A stretch of 64,000 nt of DNA from an uncultured Mogibacterium sp. (GCF_938041965.1 NZ_CALISE010000014.1:1-64000), one strand, 5' to 3'; positions 1 to 8,235 are shown, numbered from the stretch's first letter. The notes: generated by a model not told the origin, from the letters alone. Translations and numbers: made by a program.

Positions 1-130
1 CGGACTCAATCGCTTTTTTCTACCCTTGAGGTCTCACATCTATTGTAAAGCTACATAATCGCACTCAGCTTCTTTATGTAATTCATTGCATATAATGGGA
101 TGAGGATATACAATAGAATAAGTTAAATCG

Positions 131-155
131 CAGGCACCGTATCATTCGGTGCCTG
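131..155 (+). terminator. 9-bp hairpin ahead of the aldolase
   Basis: A perfect 9-bp inverted repeat (caggcaccg / cggtgcctg) with a 7-base loop is followed by a weak T-rich stretch. A TATAAT hexamer lies upstream at 91-96, so the hairpin could sit inside the leader of the following aldolase gene as an attenuator. It could equally end a gene beyond the left edge. The rest of 1-207 shows no gene. Confidence 0.45.
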
Positions 156-207
156 TGTTATTTAGTCTAGATGAAGCTGTTTCGAAACAGATAAAGGGGT
201 ATAAGAT

Positions 208-1049
208 ATGAGTTTAGTAACTATGGATATGCTTGTTAAGCGTGCATGGGCAGAGGGAAGCTGTATTCCTGCATTTAATGTGTGTAGCCTAGAGATGATT
301 CGTGGGGCAATTAGAGCGGCAGAGGAACTTGATAAGCCGATAATCATTCAGATTGCCGAAAGGCTGCTTAAGTATATTCTCCGCTCGAGTATATAGGACA
401 AGCGATGGTGAATGCAGCTAAGGAGGCTAAAGTTGATGTGGCCGTTAATATGGATCACAGCAGCAGTTTTGATGTGATAGAAAGGGCTTTGGAACTTGGG
501 TTTACGTCGGTAATGTACGACGGTTCTACTGATCCATATGAAGATAATGTAAGTGGAACCCGTATGGCATATGAACTCGCAAGAAGGTACGGTGCGTCAG
601 TTGAAGGTGAGCTCGGGCTAGTTGGCGGCAGCGAGGATGGACTAAGTGACCACGGAATTAAGTGTACAAATCCTGATTTAGCACATGATTTCTGTGAGAA
701 GACGGGTGTTTCTGCGCTTGCTGTTGCAATTGGCAATGCCCACGGTGATTATCCTGTAGCTCCAGAGCTTGCATTTGATATACTCGAAGAGATAAATCAT
801 AAGGCTGGAAAACCATTGGTGCTCCACGGTGGTTCAGGTCTTACAGATGATGATTTTAGGAAGGCCGTATCGCTAGGGATTGCCAAGATTAATATTGGGA
901 CCGCTAGCTTTAAAAATGTTACTGGATTCGCAGCTAACTACCTTGCAAGCGAAGGAAAGCATGACTACTTCGGCCTAAATACTGCTATGACACAGGGGAT
1001 GTATGAGAATGCACTAAGACATATCAAAGTGTTTACAGGGATTGAATAA
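208..1049 (+). pseudogene. class II ketose-bisphosphate aldolase, frameshifted
   Basis: The sequence encodes a zinc-dependent class II aldolase (fructose-/tagatose-bisphosphate aldolase superfamily) in two frames. The first frame runs from ATG 208, with an AAAGGGG ribosome site, to about 375. It would terminate at 394-396, but the second frame continues directly with the conserved segment SPLEYIGQAMVNAA. The reading is restored if two bases are removed in the TATATT run near 373-378. The Zn-binding histidine region (NMDHSS), the EGELG segment, the second histidine (GNAHGDY) and the LHGGSGL phosphate loop are all present, so little else has decayed. Merged length is about 280 residues, normal for the family. 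An intact paralogue lies at 53861-54802. This is a recent inactivation or a base-calling error. The substrate (fructose or tagatose bisphosphate) cannot be told. Confidence 0.8.
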
Positions 1050-1050
1050 T

Positions 1051-1575
1051 ATGTATATTGACAAGGAAAAACAGCAGGAATTATTCGCTAAATATGATAC
1101 TCCAAAGCATGTACAGCGTCACTGCAACGAGGTTGCGAGAGTTGCCGTGGTTATCGCAGAGCGCCTTAAGGCTAAGGGAATACAGATCAATGTGGATGAA
1201 CTACGAGGTGCGGCATTGGTTCATGACGTACTAAGAACAGAAAAAGATCACGATAAGCTTGGAGCCGAAGTATTGATGAATATGAATCTTCCACATGAGG
1301 CCGATCTTGTGAGACGCCATATGACTTATCATCCATTTAATCATGCGGATAGGTTTAAGGAGATAGATATACTCTGCCTTGCGGACCGCTTGGTCAAGGA
1401 GGATTGCTATGTCGGACTCGATGAGAGGATGCAATACCTAATAGATAAGCCAGGTAAGACGCCAGAGCGAACGGAGCGAATCCTGAAAGCGAAAGCACAT
1501 ACGCAGGAGATAATAGATGAGTTAGAGGAAATCCTTGGGATCACACTCGACGAACTGTGCCATAAAAGTTGTTAA
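1051..1575 (+). CDS. HD-domain phosphohydrolase
   Basis: This is a 174-residue protein of the HD superfamily of metal-dependent phosphohydrolases. The sequence shows a first histidine near residue 24, the HD dyad at 58-59 (LVHDVLR), a later histidine (RRHMTYHP), and an ADRLVKED segment matching the last metal ligand of the family. ATG 1051 was preferred over TTG 1042 because the AGGG ahead of it is better spaced. The gene starts one base after the frameshifted aldolase stop, so the two are probably co-transcribed. The substrate is unknown. Relatives act on nucleotides or phosphorylated metabolites, so a nucleotide phosphohydrolase is a guess only. Confidence 0.75.
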   Translation: MYIDKEKQQELFAKYDTPKHVQRHCNEVARVAVVIAERLKAKGIQINVDELRGAALVHDVLRTEKDHDKLGAEVLMNMNLPHEADLVRRHMTYHPFNHADRFKEIDILCLADRLVKEDCYVGLDERMQYLIDKPGKTPERTERILKAKAHTQEIIDELEEILGITLDELCHKSC

Positions 1576-1620
1576 AAAGACATGGTGCAAAATATTTAAT
1601 TTTATGCAGTTTCTGAGCTT

Positions 1621-1786
1621 CCGTCAACGATTGACATCCCTAAGATGGGTAGTGTATATAGGGATTTGCCTATGATTCCTTCCAAGGATGGATATTGGTT
1701 CGATGGATGGTCTAAGCATGGTGCTACTGTCATCATCTGCTATGGGATTGATATTTGCATTATACCGTAGAAAGAGGAGTGCATAA
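1621..1786 (+). pseudogene. remnant of a cell-wall-anchored surface protein
   Basis: No complete reading frame exists, but two frames carry recognisable debris. From 1621 one frame encodes a stretch ending in PSKDGYWFDGWSKHG, which resembles the Listeria-Bacteroides (InlB B / Flg_new) repeat found in Gram-positive surface proteins. Overlapping it from 1718 another frame reads a hydrophobic run followed by YRRKRSA and a stop. That is the membrane anchor and positive tail that follow an LPXTG sorting signal. The repeat, the anchor and the end therefore survive, while the sorting motif and most of the protein are gone. A terminator follows at once. Confidence 0.55.
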
Positions 1787-1806
1787 TAGCTGCTATACTT
1801 CTAATA

Positions 1807-1842
1807 AATATAAGCAGGAGCCAATCGGCTCCTGCTTATATT
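1807..1842. terminator. strong bidirectional terminator
   Basis: A 16-bp stem with an AATC loop (core gcaggagcc / ggctcctgc) is followed on the plus strand by a run of T around 1848-1859. A T-rich stretch also lies on the minus side. It ends mnmA on the minus strand and the surface-protein remnant on the plus strand. Confidence 0.85.
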
Positions 1843-1879
1843 ATGAGTTTATTTTTTTTAATATAGCATGAGTGATATG

Positions 1880-2947
1880 CTAGACAATTTTTCCGCCACC
1901 TACGACATAGTCGCCATCGTATACAACGACTGACTGCCCTTTTGTTATGGCGCGCTGAGGTTCATCGAATACGATTTTAACTTCAGTTTCGCTTAGAGGC
2001 GTAATGGTGGCTGGTGCCTCTTTGTGCTTATATCTAATTCGCGCTTTAGCTCTGAAAGGCGCATCTGGGCAGGCAATTGAAACCCAGTTGAAATTATGTG
2101 CAGTCAGCTCTCTTTTGAATAGATCTTCGTTTGAACCGAGCACTACCTCGTTGTTATCCACATCGATATATTGTACATACATCGGGTGCTTAAGTGCGAG
2201 TCCAAGACCCTTGCGCTGACCAACTGTATAATGGATTATCCCCTTGTGGATGCCTAGTATATTGCCATCCATATCTACGAAATTGCCAGAAGCTATCTTT
2301 TTTCCCGTGTATCTTTCGATAAATGATGCGTAGTCACCATCTGGAATAAAGCATATATCTTGAGACTCCTTGCGTTTTGCGCTTATGAATCCATGAGCTT
2401 CAGCAATTTTTCTAGTTTCTGATTTATGCATTGAACCGAGAGGGAACATAGTGTGTGATAATTGTTCCTGGCTTAAAGAATAAAGCACATAACTCTGATC
2501 TTTAGATAAATCGACAGCTTTCCTAAGCTTGTATCTTCCATCTTCTCCGTGTTCGACAATGACGTAATGGCCGGTGGCGATGTAATCCTGACCTAATTCC
2601 TTACCAGCTCTAAAGAGCTCATCAAACTTTAGAGTCCTATTGCAATCTACACAAGGATTAGGTGTTATTCCGTGTTCATAGGCACTTATAAATTCGCTTA
2701 TGACCTTTTCCTCGAACTCTGGTCTAAAATCGCAGACCTCAAAAGGAATACCTAGGCTCTTAGCGACACTCTTTGCGTCATTTATATTTTCAAGGCTGCA
2801 GCATGTTTTGGCATCGCTGCCAATCGTATCATTATCATACAGCTTCATCGTTACACCTGTTGCATCATGGCCGGCCTCTTTTACAAGAAGAGCTGCCACG
2901 CTGCTATCTACTCCGCCGCTCATGGCGACGAGAACTTTCTTTTTCAT
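1880..2947 (-). CDS. mnmA: tRNA-specific 2-thiouridylase MnmA
   Basis: MnmA (TrmU) adenylates and thiolates U34 of Lys, Glu and Gln tRNAs, using sulfur relayed from a cysteine desulfurase. The 355-residue product has the PP-loop MSGGVDSS at 9-16, a CVDC segment at 99-102 with the first catalytic cysteine, ATGHYV, and SQDICFIPDGDY containing the second cysteine. The C-terminal beta-barrel part is complete. The start at 2947 is chosen over an upstream ATG at 2989 because AGGAG precedes it at proper spacing and the family begins with this KKKVLVAMSGG segment. An extended -10 (TGCTATAAT on the minus strand, TATAAT at 2983-2978) supplies a promoter. Confidence 0.95.
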   Translation of the reverse strand: MKKKVLVAMSGGVDSSVAALLVKEAGHDATGVTMKLYDNDTIGSDAKTCCSLENINDAKSVAKSLGIPFEVCDFRPEFEEKVISEFISAYEHGITPNPCVDCNRTLKFDELFRAGKELGQDYIATGHYVIVEHGEDGRYKLRKAVDLSKDQSYVLYSLSQEQLSHTMFPLGSMHKSETRKIAEAHGFISAKRKESQDICFIPDGDYASFIERYTGKKIASGNFVDMDGNILGIHKGIIHYTVGQRKGLGLALKHPMYVQYIDVDNNEVVLGSNEDLFKRELTAHNFNWVSIACPDAPFRAKARIRYKHKEAPATITPLSETEVKIVFDEPQRAITKGQSVVVYDGDYVVGGGKIV

Positions 2948-3041
2948 TTCTAGTCTCCTATTTCCATTGAATAACTGATTATAGCACAACTATTGCTTTT
3001 CGTAGTATTAGATATAGTACATGAATTTAATCAAAGACATG

Positions 3042-3070
3042 TTGACACAATTTGTGCCAAAGAGTATATT
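3042..3070 (+). promoter_or_regulatory. promoter of the metal-resistance operon
   Basis: TTGACA at 3042-3047 and TATATT at 3065-3070 are separated by 17 bases, a near-consensus sigma-A promoter. Transcription would start close to 3077, at the edge of the operator dyad. Confidence 0.8.
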
Positions 3071-3079
3071 ATAGATGAG

Positions 3080-3101
3080 CATATGAACAAGTGCTCATAT
3101 G
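3080..3101 (+). promoter_or_regulatory. ArsR/SmtB-type operator
   Basis: The inverted repeat catatgaaca-AG-tgctcatatg (10-2-10, one mismatch) matches the form of operators bound by ArsR/SmtB metal sensors such as CzrA. It lies at the predicted transcription start of the regulator gene, so binding would block transcription until metal releases the protein. Confidence 0.75.
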
Positions 3102-3138
3102 AATGAACGTGATTGTGATTTCTGAAGTAGGAGATTAT

Positions 3139-3501
3139 ATGGTAAAAGATTTAGCACCTCACTGCGAGGTTAACGAAGTGCATGGAAGCACTGTAGAAAG
3201 AGTTGTCGGAGCGATGCCTGAAGAGGAAGAGATATTTGATCTATCCGAGCTGTTCAAGGTGTTTGGTGACTCTACCAGGATGAAGATATTATTTGCACTC
3301 TTTGAAGAGAAGATGTGTGTATGCGACCTGACGGAAGCGCTTGGCATGACACAGTCAGCAATTTCTCACCAGCTCAAGATTCTTAAACAAGCCAAACTTG
3401 TTAAGTTTTCAAGGGCAGGTAAGCAAATCATATATGAGCTCTCAGATGAGCATGTGAGAATTATTATCGCAGTCGGTAAGGAACATATCGAAGAGAGATA
3501 A
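3139..3501 (+). CDS. ArsR/SmtB-family metal-sensing repressor (CzrA/CadC-like)
   Basis: This 120-residue winged-helix repressor resembles Cd/Zn/Pb sensors. It contains LFKVFGDSTRMKIL, the CVCDLTEALG segment with two cysteines in helix 3, and the recognition helix TQSAISHQLK. The last residues carry two well-spaced histidines (EHVRIII, KEHIEER), as in alpha-5 metal sites of SmtB/CzrA. Start 3139 is preferred over 3103 because TAGGAG lies 6 bases upstream. It is the first gene of an operon with an HMA-domain protein and a Cd/Zn ATPase, and it probably represses all three through the dyad at 3080-3101. Confidence 0.88.
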   Translation: MVKDLAPHCEVNEVHGSTVERVVGAMPEEEEIFDLSELFKVFGDSTRMKILFALFEEKMCVCDLTEALGMTQSAISHQLKILKQAKLVKFSRAGKQIIYELSDEHVRIIIAVGKEHIEER

Positions 3502-3518
3502 TCTAGGAGAGAGGGATT

Positions 3519-3626
3519 ATGCTCTTAACACAATGTAAACAATGTAATAAGAGCACAAGAGTTAATAATTCAAGAAGTATATTAAGCAGAAAAGGAGTAA
3601 GAGATGAAAAAGAAATTCAAGTGTGA
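3519..3626 (+). CDS. possible 35-residue CxxC peptide
   Basis: A short frame begins at an ATG preceded by AGGAGAGAGGG and encodes 35 residues starting MLLTQCKQCNKS, then mostly basic and polar residues. It runs over the start of the next gene by 23 bases. A CxxC motif in a metal operon is suggestive of metal contact or of a leader peptide coupling translation to the HMA gene. The frame is short enough to be chance; nothing else supports it. Confidence 0.25.
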   Translation: MLLTQCKQCNKSTRVNNSRSILSRKGVRDEKEIQV

Positions 3627-3822
3627 GATTGATTGTGCAAACTGTGCAGCAAAGGTAGAGGATGCGATAAACAAGCTAGACGGAGTAGAGGAAGCAAAGG
3701 TTAATTTTATGGCTCAGAAATTCACTCTAGTTGCTGATGACGACCGATTTGATGAAATACTTGAAGCTGCAATTAAGGCAGGCAAGAAGATCGAGCCTGA
3801 TTTTACAGTAGAGAAGAAGTAA
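3604..3822 (+). CDS. free-standing heavy-metal-associated (HMA) domain protein
   Basis: The 72-residue product is a single HMA fold with the metal-binding motif DCANCAAK near residues 9-16. In many Cd/Zn ATPases this domain is the N-terminus of the pump. Here it is encoded as a separate gene 57 bases upstream of an ATPase that lacks it, so it probably delivers metal to that pump. The ribosome site is AAAGGAG, 8 bases upstream. The Cys-Ala-Asn-Cys motif also occurs in copper chaperones, but the adjoining ATPase points to zinc or cadmium. Confidence 0.85.
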   Translation: MKKKFKCEIDCANCAAKVEDAINKLDGVEEAKVNFMAQKFTLVADDDRFDEILEAAIKAGKKIEPDFTVEKK

Positions 3823-3879
3823 TATTCTGGTTATACAACGTTTTTAGCATAGCGTATTGATGGATTAGGGATTTTACTT

Positions 3880-5781
3880 ATGAATAAAAAGCAAAGAAAT
3901 AGAAGAAATAGGATAGTGATATCACTCGTGTGCTTCTTAGCGCTGATGATACTTGATTTTGCGGGTGTTCTGGATGGAGTTCACGGATTCGCCCTGTTTG
4001 TAATTTACTTCATACCTTATATTATAGTCGGTAATGATGTAATCATAAGAGCGGCCAAGAATATTAGAAATGGTCAAGTTTTTGATGAGAATTTCCTTAT
4101 GATGATTGCGACGTTTGCAGCGTTTGGACTAGGGCTATTTGGAGATACCCAGTATTCTGAAGCGCTCGCTGTCATGCTTTTCTATCAGATAGGTGAAGCG
4201 TTCCAGGATTATGCCGTCGGACAGTCGAGGGCTTCAATTACTGAGATGATGGAGATTGCGCCCGAATCAGCATTTGTGCTTAATGGAGATGAGACTGAAG
4301 AGGTGGATCCTGAAGATGTCGAAATAGGCAGCATAGTTGTAGTTAGACCTGGCGATAAGGTTCCACTTGATGGATTAGTAATCGAAGGAGAGTCTTTTAT
4401 TGATACGTCAGCTCTGACAGGTGAATCTGTCCCTAGGAGAGTTTCTGAGGGCGATGATATCATATCGGGATGTGTGAATGGCGAAGGTATGCTCAAAGTT
4501 AGAGTTACCAAGGAGTATGATGATTCGACAGTTGCAAAGATTTTAGAGCTGGTTGAAAATGCTAGTACTAGGAAGGCTGTCCTCGAGAACTTCGTTACGA
4601 GATTTGCGCGTGTGTATACACCTATAGTTACTATAGGCGCTGCGCTTTTGGCTGTAGCCATGCCTCTTGTGTTCAGCTTATCATGGTCAGACGGTATAGA
4701 AAGAGCCTGCAACTTCCTGATTGTATCTTGTCCATGCGCACTCGTCATTTCAGTTCCGCTAGGATTCTTTGGAGGCATTGGTGCAGCGTCCAAGATTGGA
4801 GTTCTCGTAAAGGGGAGCAACTTCCTCGAAGCAGCAGCGAGCCTAGATACAATGGTATTTGATAAGACGGGAACGCTAACAAAGGGAGAATTTAAAGTAT
4901 CAAAACTTGTACCTGCAGAGGGTGTATCTGAAGATGAGCTAATAGAACTCGCCGCATATGGTGAGGCATTTGCAACACATCCAATAGGAAAGTCAATACT
5001 AGAAGCCGCAAAGGATAAGGAGATTGATAAGAGCAGGCTTGAAGATGTAATAAATTTAACCGGAAAAGGTACCTCAGCTATGTTAGATGGAAAATCTCTA
5101 CTTGTAGGTAGCCGTAAGCTTCTCGATGAAAACGAAATAGAAGATGTGAGTGGAGTATATGGCTCCGAGATGGGAACTATTACATTTGTATCGTACGACG
5201 AGAAGTATAAAGGATATATAGTGGTATCTGATACCATTAAGGATGAAGCTAGAGAAAGTATCGCTGAACTTAAGCGTGAGGGTGTCAAGAAGGCGGTCAT
5301 GCTCACAGGCGACAGGAAAGCGACTGCAGAGGCCGTAGCTGGAGAGCTCGGACTCGATGTAGTTAGGTATGAGCTACTTCCAGCTGACAAGATTGAAGAG
5401 GTTGAGAAGTTCATAGAAGGAAATCGCAATACTGGGTCAAAGCTTGGCTATGTAGGAGATGGTATCAATGATGCTCCGGTGCTCATGAGAGCTGATGTCG
5501 GATTCGCCATGGGATCTCTAGGTTCTGATGCGGCAATAGAGGCTGCAGATATCGTTCTGATGGATGATGATTTACGCAAGCTACCACTGATTTTAAGAAT
5601 AGCTAAGCGAACGATGCGGATTGTAAAATCTAATATTGCATTTGCTATAGGAGTAAAGCTTCTAATTCTCGCATTGTCTGCACTTGGACTCGTCTCGATG
5701 TGGTATGCGGTATTTGGCGATGTAGGAGTTAGCATTATATGCATAATAAATTCGATGCGCGTACTTAAATTTAAACAGTAG
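3880..5781 (+). CDS. Cd2+/Zn2+-exporting P1B-type ATPase
   Basis: This 633-residue membrane pump exports soft divalent metals at the cost of ATP. Visible elements are an actuator TGES loop (SALTGESVP), the CPC metal site in the sixth helix (IVSCPCALVIS), the phosphorylation motif DKTGTLT, the nucleotide-binding HP pair (ATHPIGKS), and GDGINDAPVL. The last helix ends DVGVSIICIINSMRVL, typical of ZntA/CadA rather than CopA. The N-terminus is basic and has no metal-binding domain; that domain is encoded by the preceding small gene. A hairpin at 5832-5869 ends the operon. Confidence 0.93.
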   Translation: MNKKQRNRRNRIVISLVCFLALMILDFAGVLDGVHGFALFVIYFIPYIIVGNDVIIRAAKNIRNGQVFDENFLMMIATFAAFGLGLFGDTQYSEALAVMLFYQIGEAFQDYAVGQSRASITEMMEIAPESAFVLNGDETEEVDPEDVEIGSIVVVRPGDKVPLDGLVIEGESFIDTSALTGESVPRRVSEGDDIISGCVNGEGMLKVRVTKEYDDSTVAKILELVENASTRKAVLENFVTRFARVYTPIVTIGAALLAVAMPLVFSLSWSDGIERACNFLIVSCPCALVISVPLGFFGGIGAASKIGVLVKGSNFLEAAASLDTMVFDKTGTLTKGEFKVSKLVPAEGVSEDELIELAAYGEAFATHPIGKSILEAAKDKEIDKSRLEDVINLTGKGTSAMLDGKSLLVGSRKLLDENEIEDVSGVYGSEMGTITFVSYDEKYKGYIVVSDTIKDEARESIAELKREGVKKAVMLTGDRKATAEAVAGELGLDVVRYELLPADKIEEVEKFIEGNRNTGSKLGYVGDGINDAPVLMRADVGFAMGSLGSDAAIEAADIVLMDDDLRKLPLILRIAKRTMRIVKSNIAFAIGVKLLILALSALGLVSMWYAVFGDVGVSIICIINSMRVLKFKQ

Positions 5782-5831
5782 TACTTCTTAATCGTGTAAG
5801 TTTGACTTAGTAAGCAACTTGTCATAAAATT

Positions 5832-5869
5832 AAATTGGTTTTCAATTCTAGAGAGTTGAAAACCAATTT
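5832..5869 (+). terminator. terminator of the metal operon
   Basis: A 14-bp AT-rich stem (aaattggttttcaa / ttgaaaaccaattt) with a 10-base loop is followed by T-rich sequence. It separates the ATPase from the Fur-family gene. The same dyad could serve as an operator for the downstream regulator, which I cannot exclude. Confidence 0.6.
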
Positions 5870-5896
5870 TCTTGAATTTTAGCGAGGCTGAGTGAG

Positions 5897-6328
5897 ATGG
5901 AATCGAAGAAGAGATATAAGACAAAACAGTACGATGAACTCGTTGAATATATATCGTCAATTCCCGGGCAGCATTTTACGGTGAACGAACTGTATGTTCA
6001 CTTCGCTGGTAAGGATAAAGCGATTGGAGTCACCACATTGTATCGCCACCTACAGAGGATGCTTGACGAAGGTATTGTAAGCAAATATGCGGTGGGAACG
6101 AATGGAGCCGCTTGCTTTGAGTATGTCGGTGATGGAGCACCTCACGAAGCTGTAAGTGCATATCACTGCAAGTGTGAAGGCTGTGGAAAGCTCATTCATG
6201 TTCACTGCGATAAGATTAAGGATATAGAGCAGCATCTGATTGACGAGCATGGATTTAAGATCGATCCGTTTCGCACGGTCTTTTATGGTATGTGCGAAGC
6301 ATGCATGGATAAATCTAAGGAAAGATAA
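5897..6328 (+). CDS. Fur-family metal-dependent regulator (Zur-like)
   Basis: The 143-residue protein has the Fur family layout: an N-terminal winged helix (HFTVNELYVHF, then TTLYRHLQRMLDEG) and a C-terminal dimerisation domain. It carries two CxxC pairs for structural zinc (CEGCGK and CEACMD) and an HVHCD segment, the regulatory metal site region. Position after a Cd/Zn exporter favours a zinc-responsive role, but Fur, PerR and Zur cannot be separated from sequence alone. The next gene starts 24 bases later. Confidence 0.85.
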   Translation: MESKKRYKTKQYDELVEYISSIPGQHFTVNELYVHFAGKDKAIGVTTLYRHLQRMLDEGIVSKYAVGTNGAACFEYVGDGAPHEAVSAYHCKCEGCGKLIHVHCDKIKDIEQHLIDEHGFKIDPFRTVFYGMCEACMDKSKER

Positions 6329-6352
6329 CTCTAGAGATAGAAGGGATTATAG

Positions 6353-7711
6353 ATGAAATCAAATGATATGAGCGACCTCCTCCATGGTAGTATATGGAGG
6401 AAGGTCTTAATTTTTGCACTGCCATTAGCTCTTACTAGTGTGCTTCAGCAGCTATTTAGCGCAGCTGATGTAGCTGTTCTTGGGACGTTTGTCGGCAAAA
6501 ATTCCATGGCTGCTGTAGGTAGTAACGCGCCTGTTGTAGGGCTTATGATTAATCTATTCGTTGGAATCTCGGTGGGTGCCAACGTCATGATGTCTAGGTA
6601 TACAGGAGCTAACGATGATGATGGGGTTAGCAGGACAGCACACACATCAGTAGTACTTGCGCTGATAAGTGGCATAACAATCGCTGTTGTTGGTAATATA
6701 ATCGCAAATCCAATAGTAAATTTGCTTGGTGTTCCAGCTAATATAGCACCTTTAGCTATTAGATACCTGAGAATATACTTTTGCGGAATGCCATTTGTAA
6801 TGCTATACAACTTCCAGTCTGCGATATTTAGAAGCCAAGGTGATACGAGAACACCATTAATATGTCTTGCAATCTCTGGCCTTGTGAATGTCGCATTAAA
6901 TCTATTCTTCGTCATAGTGGTAGGCATGGATGTAGAAGGTGTTGCTATCGCTACTGTTATAGCTGATGCCCTCAGCTCTTCACTTCTATTCTATTTTCTA
7001 AAAAAGCATAGCGGATCAGTTCAGATTCATTTAAATAGATTAAGGATAGACAAGAAGATAACTGGAAATATTCTTAGAATCGGTGTTCCATCAGGTATGC
7101 AGGGCATGGTTTTTTCAATATCTAACCTCCTAATTCAGTCTGCAATTAACAGTCTCGGCACTGATGCAATGGCCGGCACAACTGCCGCCTTCAATATAGA
7201 GATCATGGCATACTTTATTTCAAATGCGTTTGGGCAGGCTGCAGTTACGTTTGTCGGACAGAATCACGGAGCTTCAAATTATCGAAGATGCAAAGATGTT
7301 GTCAAGCAGACATTGAGCCTAAACTGGCTTTCGATGATTATATTTGGTGTCTCTGTAATCGTATTTGGTAGGGAGATGCTGAGTGTATTTAATGACGATA
7401 TGGCAGTGATAAAATTCGGATATATAAGACTGGTTATCCTTATGGCAGGTGAGGTTTTGAACTCTACAATCGAGACCTTGTCTGGAGGAATGAGAGGATA
7501 TGGATACTCACTAAGCCCTGCCATAGTAACGCTCCTAGGAGTATGTGGCTTTAGAATAATATGGATTTATACGTTCTTTAAATTTAACCCAACGTGGGTC
7601 AATCTAATGCTCGTGTATCCGGTAAGCTGGGCTGTAACAGCGTCAATGATGGTAATTGCATATAAAAGAACTCTCAATAAGGTCTTGCCTAAGGGGGAGC
7701 TATTAGTCTAA
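6353..7711 (+). CDS. MATE-family multidrug/sodium antiporter
   Basis: The 452-residue product has the 12-helix layout of the MATE exporters, with two homologous halves starting KVLIFALPLALTSVLQQLF and ILRIGVPSGMQGMVFS. MATE proteins expel cationic drugs or metabolites in exchange for Na+ or H+. The substrate cannot be inferred. It follows the Fur-family gene closely with an AGAAGGG ribosome site and may be co-transcribed with it. Confidence 0.92.
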   Translation: MKSNDMSDLLHGSIWRKVLIFALPLALTSVLQQLFSAADVAVLGTFVGKNSMAAVGSNAPVVGLMINLFVGISVGANVMMSRYTGANDDDGVSRTAHTSVVLALISGITIAVVGNIIANPIVNLLGVPANIAPLAIRYLRIYFCGMPFVMLYNFQSAIFRSQGDTRTPLICLAISGLVNVALNLFFVIVVGMDVEGVAIATVIADALSSSLLFYFLKKHSGSVQIHLNRLRIDKKITGNILRIGVPSGMQGMVFSISNLLIQSAINSLGTDAMAGTTAAFNIEIMAYFISNAFGQAAVTFVGQNHGASNYRRCKDVVKQTLSLNWLSMIIFGVSVIVFGREMLSVFNDDMAVIKFGYIRLVILMAGEVLNSTIETLSGGMRGYGYSLSPAIVTLLGVCGFRIIWIYTFFKFNPTWVNLMLVYPVSWAVTASMMVIAYKRTLNKVLPKGELLV

Positions 7712-7751
7712 AATGTAATAGCTAAGTCAAAGGGTTCGAAAGGAGATAGAG

Positions 7752-8000
7752 ATGAGATTGCCTGCGCCGATTGAAAAATTCGCAGAACAATATTTTGTGC
7801 CACACGCTAGCGCTATAGTATGGGCAGCGATGCTAGTTATATTTGCGTTGTTCGGCTATGTATGTTATAGAGCTAGATCTAACAAACCACTGAGGTGGAT
7901 CATGCTTTTGGCACTTTTAGTATGGGCAGCAGTGCTCGTTCTACTCACCATAATCACTTTCGCAAGTGAGGAAGAAGCTTTTTCCTTTTTAAACGTTTAA
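7752..8000 (+). CDS. small two-helix membrane protein
   Basis: The 82-residue protein has two predicted membrane helices (about 20-40 and 48-69) joined by a basic loop (YRARSNKPLR), so the loop should be cytoplasmic. A good AAAGGAG ribosome site precedes the ATG. I do not recognise the family. It lies 40 bases after the MATE gene and immediately before the preQ1 riboswitch, so it belongs with the MATE gene rather than with the queuosine transporter. Confidence 0.65.
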   Translation: MRLPAPIEKFAEQYFVPHASAIVWAAMLVIFALFGYVCYRARSNKPLRWIMLLALLVWAAVLVLLTIITFASEEEAFSFLNV

Positions 8001-8025
8001 GCTAAGTATAGAGACAATTTTATAC

Positions 8026-8060
8026 AGCAGTTCGAAACCATCCTGCTTTATCAAAACTAC
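8026..8060 (+). promoter_or_regulatory. preQ1-I riboswitch aptamer
   Basis: The element has a 5-bp P1 stem (agcag 8026-8030 / ctgct 8043-8047), the 12-base loop ttcgaaaccatc, and the A-rich tail ttatcaaaactac. This matches the class I preQ1 aptamer, in which the tail folds back into the loop as a pseudoknot around the queuosine precursor. The loop begins TTC and ends in C-rich sequence as in the Bacillus queC leader. It is followed by a terminator at 8083-8125 and by a queuosine-precursor transporter gene, the expected target. Confidence 0.85.
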
Positions 8061-8082
8061 GGGTACTAGGAATACGAAAGTA

Positions 8083-8125
8083 AGCCGGCGTTTTGTTTTA
8101 CGTCGGCTATTTATTTTGCTAATTT
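8083..8125 (+). terminator. riboswitch-controlled terminator
   Basis: An 8-bp stem (agccggcg / cgtcggct, one G-U pair) is followed by atttatttt. It lies 22 bases after the preQ1 aptamer, so ligand binding would be expected to favour termination before the transporter gene. Confidence 0.7.
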
Positions 8126-8235
8126 TACCAGCCGCAACTGTTTGGTAATAAGTGCTGTGAAGAATTACGATTGTCTTCTGGAGATTTGATGCGGAAAGGA
8201 GAGCTCGGTAGTCAAGTGAACCGGGCAAAAACAAA

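Noticed and set aside
4209..5429. 406-residue open frame on the minus strand inside the P-type ATPase
   Set aside because: It is antisense to a strongly conserved gene, is serine-rich with no motif, and has no ribosome site. It is a by-product of codon use.
5448..5960. 170-residue minus-strand frame across the end of the ATPase and start of the Fur gene
   Set aside because: It overlaps two convincing genes and a terminator and shows no family features.
8026..8047. ttcgaaacc as the T-arm of a tRNA
   Set aside because: No acceptor, D or anticodon arms surround it. It is the loop of the preQ1 aptamer.
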